A DNA stretch of 64,000 nt, taken from NCBI GenBank assembly GCA_017405675.1, contig JAFRAB010000033.1, positions 1 through 64,000 on the forward strand, written 5' to 3'. The first letter of the stretch is position 1, and each line of letters opens with the position of its first letter. Source of the DNA: Erysipelotrichaceae bacterium (GTDB taxonomy: Bacteria; Bacillota_I; Bacilli_A; Erysipelotrichales; Erysipelotrichaceae). A program made the translations under genes and the position numbers. The notes beneath the pieces were generated by a model. It saw only the letters and a list, made by a program, of their open reading frames with translations, did not search any database and was not told where the DNA came from. Shown in pieces: positions 60,805 to 64,000 of the stretch.

Positions 60805-62811
60805 ATGAAGGAAATAAAACTAACCCCTAAAAGAAAAGAAGCCCTGGCACAGCTGGGCATAAACAATACTGAAGATATTATCAATTACTTTCCATACCGC
60901 TACGACAGACTGGAATTTCTGGACTATCACCAGTGGGAACTCAACAGTAAGGTCATAGTGGAGGGGGAAGTTTTTTCCCGTCCGAAAGTCGCCCGCTTCG
61001 GCCGCGGCAAATCGGTCATTCATTTTGAACTGGGTAACCGGCAGGACGTATTCAGGATAACGGTCTTTAATCAGCCATGGTACCGAAATCTGGAGATCGG
61101 ACAGCATCTTACGATCGTCGGCAAGTATGAGGGCGGTAACAGGATCCTGGCTACGCAGACGACCAAGGATGAAATGAAAGAGCTTTTGGGAATCAGGCCG
61201 GTTTATTCCCTGAAAGACAAAATAAAACCTAAAACATTCAGCAAGCTGGTCAGCGATGCCCTTGAGGCCAATAAAAACGAGATCACTGATTTCATGCCGG
61301 CTGACATAATGCGCAAATACAGTTTCATGAACCGTTATGACGCTCTATGCAACGTCCATTTTCCTGATGATGAAACGGCCTTGCGGAAGGCGATAGATAC
61401 TCTCAAGTATGAAGAATTCTTCCGTTTCCAGCTATACATGCTGTATCGCCGACAGCAGGCCTTTAACAGAGATGAGAGATACCGTAAGGTATTTGATGTC
61501 TCCAGAATAAGAGAATTTGCAGACAGGCTTCCGTACACGCTTACGGATGATCAGAAGCGGGCTGTAAATGACATTATCAGAGACATGAAGGGTAACTACA
61601 AAATGGGCAGGCTGCTGCAGGGAGATGTCGGCTGCGGCAAGACAGTGGTAGCCTTTATTGCCATGTATGCCTGTTATCTTGCCGGACAGCAGTCCTGTCT
61701 GATGGCACCTACGGAAATACTAGCCAAGCAGCATTATGGCAACATGAAGAAGATGTTCGCTGACTATGACGTCAGGATAGCTTTGTTATATTCAAACATT
61801 TCAGCTCTGGAAAGAAGAGAGCTTTTGTCTCAGATAGCTTCCGGTGAAATAGATTTTATTATCGGTACCCATGCTCTGTTTCAGAGTGATGTAGAGTTCA
61901 GAAAACTGGGCTTGATAATAACTGATGAACAGCACCGCTTCGGTGTCAAACAGAGACAGCTGCTGCAGGATAAGGGAGCAGACGCTGATGTGCTTTTAAT
62001 GTCAGCTACACCGATACCGCGTACTCTGGCGACCTCACTTTACGGTGATCTGGATGTTACAACGATTACCCAGACTCCAAATGCTGCTAAGAAGATAACT
62101 ACTACCCTGATCCGTAAAAACAGTTTCATGGAAATTGTGGATCAGATAGAGAAACTTCTTGATGAAGGCAATCAGATGTATGTCGTCTGTGCTGCCATAG
62201 ATAACAGCAGTGATGTCATTTCCCGCAATGTCAATGACATATATAAGAATTTATCGCAGTATTTTAACGGCAGATACAGAGTTGGCCTGCTCCATGGTCA
62301 GATGCCGGAAGAGGAAAAGGACAGAGTCCAGAACAGTTTTGCCCGGCATGAGCTGGACATACTGGTTTCCACAACCGTCATAGAGGTTGGAGTAGATGTC
62401 AGGGATGCAAACATCATGATCATTTATGATGCCAACCGTTTCGGACTCAGCCAGCTGCATCAGTTAAGAGGCCGTATCGGCCGTCATGAAAGGGAAGGCT
62501 TCTGTTATCTGCTCACTGATACGCAGGATGAAGAAGCGCTCAAACGCCTGCAGGTTATTGTTGAAAACAGAGACGGATTCAAGATTTCATACTATGATCT
62601 GCAGTTAAGAGGACCGGGTGACATCCTTGGTTACCGTCAGAGCGGCCTGCCTTCATTTAACATTGGAAACGTTGTAAACGATGCCGATCTGCTTAACAGA
62701 TCACGTCAGGATGTACAGGAAATCCTTAATAAAATAGATGATCCGCAGTACGCGGAAGTAAAGAAGTTCTTGGCGAAAATAAGCACAAATGAACCTTTCT
62801 ATATGGACTAG
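60805..62811 (+). CDS. recG: ATP-dependent DNA helicase RecG
   Basis: Branch-migration helicase that remodels stalled forks and Holliday junctions. The 668 residues have the N-terminal wedge/OB domain (FPYRYDRLEFLDYHQW), Walker A GDVGCGKT (273-280), the DEQH box (374-377), SATPIPRTLATSLYGDLDVT and the helicase C motifs STTVIEVGVDV and HQLRGRIGRHER. No Shine-Dalgarno is seen; a terminator-like hairpin ends a few nt before the ATG, and TATAAT (60755-60760) inside yloV could start a transcript whose 5' end is this hairpin. Confidence 0.95.
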   Translation: MKEIKLTPKRKEALAQLGINNTEDIINYFPYRYDRLEFLDYHQWELNSKVIVEGEVFSRPKVARFGRGKSVIHFELGNRQDVFRITVFNQPWYRNLEIGQHLTIVGKYEGGNRILATQTTKDEMKELLGIRPVYSLKDKIKPKTFSKLVSDALEANKNEITDFMPADIMRKYSFMNRYDALCNVHFPDDETALRKAIDTLKYEEFFRFQLYMLYRRQQAFNRDERYRKVFDVSRIREFADRLPYTLTDDQKRAVNDIIRDMKGNYKMGRLLQGDVGCGKTVVAFIAMYACYLAGQQSCLMAPTEILAKQHYGNMKKMFADYDVRIALLYSNISALERRELLSQIASGEIDFIIGTHALFQSDVEFRKLGLIITDEQHRFGVKQRQLLQDKGADADVLLMSATPIPRTLATSLYGDLDVTTITQTPNAAKKITTTLIRKNSFMEIVDQIEKLLDEGNQMYVVCAAIDNSSDVISRNVNDIYKNLSQYFNGRYRVGLLHGQMPEEEKDRVQNSFARHELDILVSTTVIEVGVDVRDANIMIIYDANRFGLSQLHQLRGRIGRHEREGFCYLLTDTQDEEALKRLQVIVENRDGFKISYYDLQLRGPGDILGYRQSGLPSFNIGNVVNDADLLNRSRQDVQEILNKIDDPQYAEVKKFLAKISTNEPFYMD

Positions 62812-62815
62812 TTCA

Positions 62816-62824
62816 TGATAAAAT
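62816..62824 (+). promoter_or_regulatory. extended -10 of rnc
   Basis: TGA followed by TAAAAT (62816-62824); six nt later comes the rnc ATG at 62831, so a transcript would begin at or next to the start codon. Confidence 0.45.
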
Positions 62825-62830
62825 ATTGTC

Positions 62831-63511
62831 ATGAATATCTATGATTGGTTAGCAAAACACGATATCAAAATAAGCAGTCATCAGTTAATTGATGATGCTT
62901 TTACTCATACGTCATATGTGAATGAACACAGGCAGGCGCTGCATGATAATGAACGTCTGGAATTCATGGGAGATGCGGTAATGCAGATATGGGTTTCGGA
63001 AAAACTGTTCATGCATAAGCCTGTTCTTTCAGAAGGGCAGATGTCAAAGTACAGAGCCCGGATCGTCTGTGAAAAATCATTTGCGCAGCTGATGCGTCAG
63101 ATGAAACTGAATCAGTTCATCCGCCTGGGTGCCGGCGAAGAAAAAAGCGGCGGCAGAGACAGAGATTCCATTCTGGCTGATACTTTTGAAGCCTTTATCG
63201 GGGCTCTGTATCTGGTGGCAGGTATGGATGAAGTAAATAAGATACTGGAAAAATACGTCAAACCGTTAACTGACAATCCTGAGAGTCTGGAAATGAGCGA
63301 TTATAAGACCAGATTACAGGAATATGTTCAGTCAGATATCAGAAAGGCTGTGACGTACAGACTGCTGAAGGAAAGCGGTCCTTCCAACAATCCTCTCTTC
63401 GAGATAGGTGCCTATCTTGATGAGGTACTGTTGGGAAAGGGCAGCGGTCACAGCAAGAAAGAGGCTGAACAGATGGCAGCCAGGGAAGCGTTAAGGATAC
63501 TGGTGAAATAA
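62831..63511 (+). CDS. rnc: ribonuclease III
   Basis: Double-strand-specific endoribonuclease for rRNA processing and RNA turnover. The 226 residues have the signature NERLEFMGDAV (Glu41 to Asp48), the second acidic cluster DTFEAFIGALY and a C-terminal double-stranded RNA-binding domain (DYKTRLQEYVQ ... GKGSGHSKKEAEQMAAREAL). The ATG is 19 nt after the recG stop, without a Shine-Dalgarno but right behind an extended -10. Confidence 0.96.
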   Translation: MNIYDWLAKHDIKISSHQLIDDAFTHTSYVNEHRQALHDNERLEFMGDAVMQIWVSEKLFMHKPVLSEGQMSKYRARIVCEKSFAQLMRQMKLNQFIRLGAGEEKSGGRDRDSILADTFEAFIGALYLVAGMDEVNKILEKYVKPLTDNPESLEMSDYKTRLQEYVQSDIRKAVTYRLLKESGPSNNPLFEIGAYLDEVLLGKGSGHSKKEAEQMAAREALRILVK

Positions 63512-63512
63512 T

Positions 63513-64000
63513 ATGGATATTAGAGAGATTCTGAAAACGATCGGATTACCGGAACAATATTACCGTTATTTCAATAACGCTTTTTTAATGCTTCCGCAGT
63601 ATAACAAAACAAAAAATCAGATCGTATTCAACATTAAGACGCAGGATGTTCTGCCTTTTGAAGTTTACCGTCAGCTTAAGGAATCTCTTACTGAGTATTT
63701 TCATGCTGATGCGGAAGTCATCATAGATACTTTTGAATGTACAATTGGTACCGGTGAAGTTAATAACTATTTCCTGGAGTTTGCCAGAGAAAACAGGATC
63801 AGCAGTGAAATACCGCTGGTTGCAGACAAAAAGATCAACATCAATCTGCCTGATGAGCAGCTTTCCAGATTACGGGAATACCTGCTGGCCAGAGGCATAA
63901 CATATCAGGTTGTCAATGAAGAAATAAAGATAAAGGAAGAGACTCGTCAGGGCAGGGATTATTTTGCCCGTAACGGTTCTGATACGCGTACCAGGACCAG
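63513..64000 (+). CDS. polC: DNA polymerase III PolC-type, N-terminal part (runs off the window)
   Basis: An open frame of 162 codons starts 1 nt after the rnc stop codon and continues past the right edge without a stop. The start MDIREILKTIGLPEQYYRYF and especially FNIKTQDVLPFEVYRQLKESLTEYF fit the N-terminal domain of PolC, the replicative polymerase of Bacillota. The polymerase and exonuclease domains lie outside the window, so the name rests on this domain pattern only. Its ribosome site is the AAGGA/GGTGAA at the rnc end. Confidence 0.72.
   Translation, partial: MDIREILKTIGLPEQYYRYFNNAFLMLPQYNKTKNQIVFNIKTQDVLPFEVYRQLKESLTEYFHADAEVIIDTFECTIGTGEVNNYFLEFARENRISSEIPLVADKKININLPDEQLSRLREYLLARGITYQVVNEEIKIKEETRQGRDYFARNGSDTRTRT

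Noticed and set aside
1..64000. Search by eye for tRNA, rRNA, CRISPR arrays, insertion sequences and prophage genes
   Set aside because: No cloverleaf with a GGTTCGAATCC-type arm, no regularly spaced repeats and no transposase or integrase motifs were seen in any gap or frame.

Overview
The window is a dense chromosomal core region from a low-to-moderate GC member of the Bacillota. It is most likely from the Erysipelotrichia (Erysipelotrichaceae-like) group. The evidence is gene content and order shared with Bacillus (tmcAL-yceD-rpmF, mraZ-rsmH-ftsL-pbp2B-mraY-murD, secDF-recJ-apt-relA-hisS-aspS, plsY next to parE-parC, yqeH-yhbY-nadD/yqeK, recU-pbp1A, rplU-prp-rpmA-obgE, yloU-yloV-recG), Gram-positive-type systems (hisS T-box, L21 leader, cleavable L27 N-terminus with Prp protease, PolC, MurT/GatD) and use of TGA as a stop codon, which argues against the Mycoplasma code. 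The placement within Erysipelotrichia is an inference; no 16S or tRNA gene is present. No CRISPR array, insertion sequence, prophage or attachment site was seen.

Layout. 1-3802: pyruvate phosphate dikinase and a DUF1848 protein. 4067-8430: tmcAL, an alpha/beta hydrolase, yceD-rpmF and a lipoprotein serpin. 8617-14802: first half of the division/cell-wall (dcw) cluster under a promoter with MraZ-box-like repeats. 14803-25020: a structured leader RNA, a divergent SecDF-like protein, recJ, apt, relA, a T-box, hisS-aspS and a probable 6S RNA. 25119-28898: yneF, a secreted LRR/Ig/GH25 lysozyme, a VanZ-like gene and plsY. 28968-38061: topoisomerase IV, an unknown acidic membrane protein, ribosome-assembly factors, a decayed NadD-YqeK fusion, mtnN and a thioredoxin-like orphan. 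38136-40862: a compact minus-strand operon of two esterase-fold hydrolases and an ATP-grasp enzyme. 41026-47171: a MurJ/SpoVB-type flippase, murT, gatD, dnaD, nth and murC. 47199-50335: pbp1A and recU. 50461-64000: gdhA, rplU-prp-rpmA, obgE, ruvAB, murG-murB-divIB, yloUV, recG, rnc and the start of polC.

How it fits together. Cell-wall synthesis dominates. MraY, MurG, MurD, MurC, MurB, a lipid II flippase candidate, MurT/GatD, PBP2B, PBP1A, FtsL and DivIB are all here, interleaved with DNA repair and replication (RecJ, RecG, RecU, RuvAB, Nth, DnaD, ParEC, PolC), translation (HisRS, AspRS, L32, L21, L27, Obg, YqeH, YhbY) and the stringent response (RelA). Transcription units are short and tightly spaced. 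Many intrinsic terminators overlap or touch the stop codon, and many 5' leaders are predicted to be very short; two genes look leaderless.

Most unusual points: GatD has lost the glutaminase Cys and His (and the partner Asp in MurT appears to be Glu); a NadD domain has decayed into a short N-terminus on YqeK; the SecDF homologue lacks the conserved transmembrane Asp; a roughly 200-nt structured leader of no class I recognise precedes it; the hisS T-box carries overlapping Asp/His specifier codons; and the esterase-esterase-ATP-grasp operon has no function I can name.
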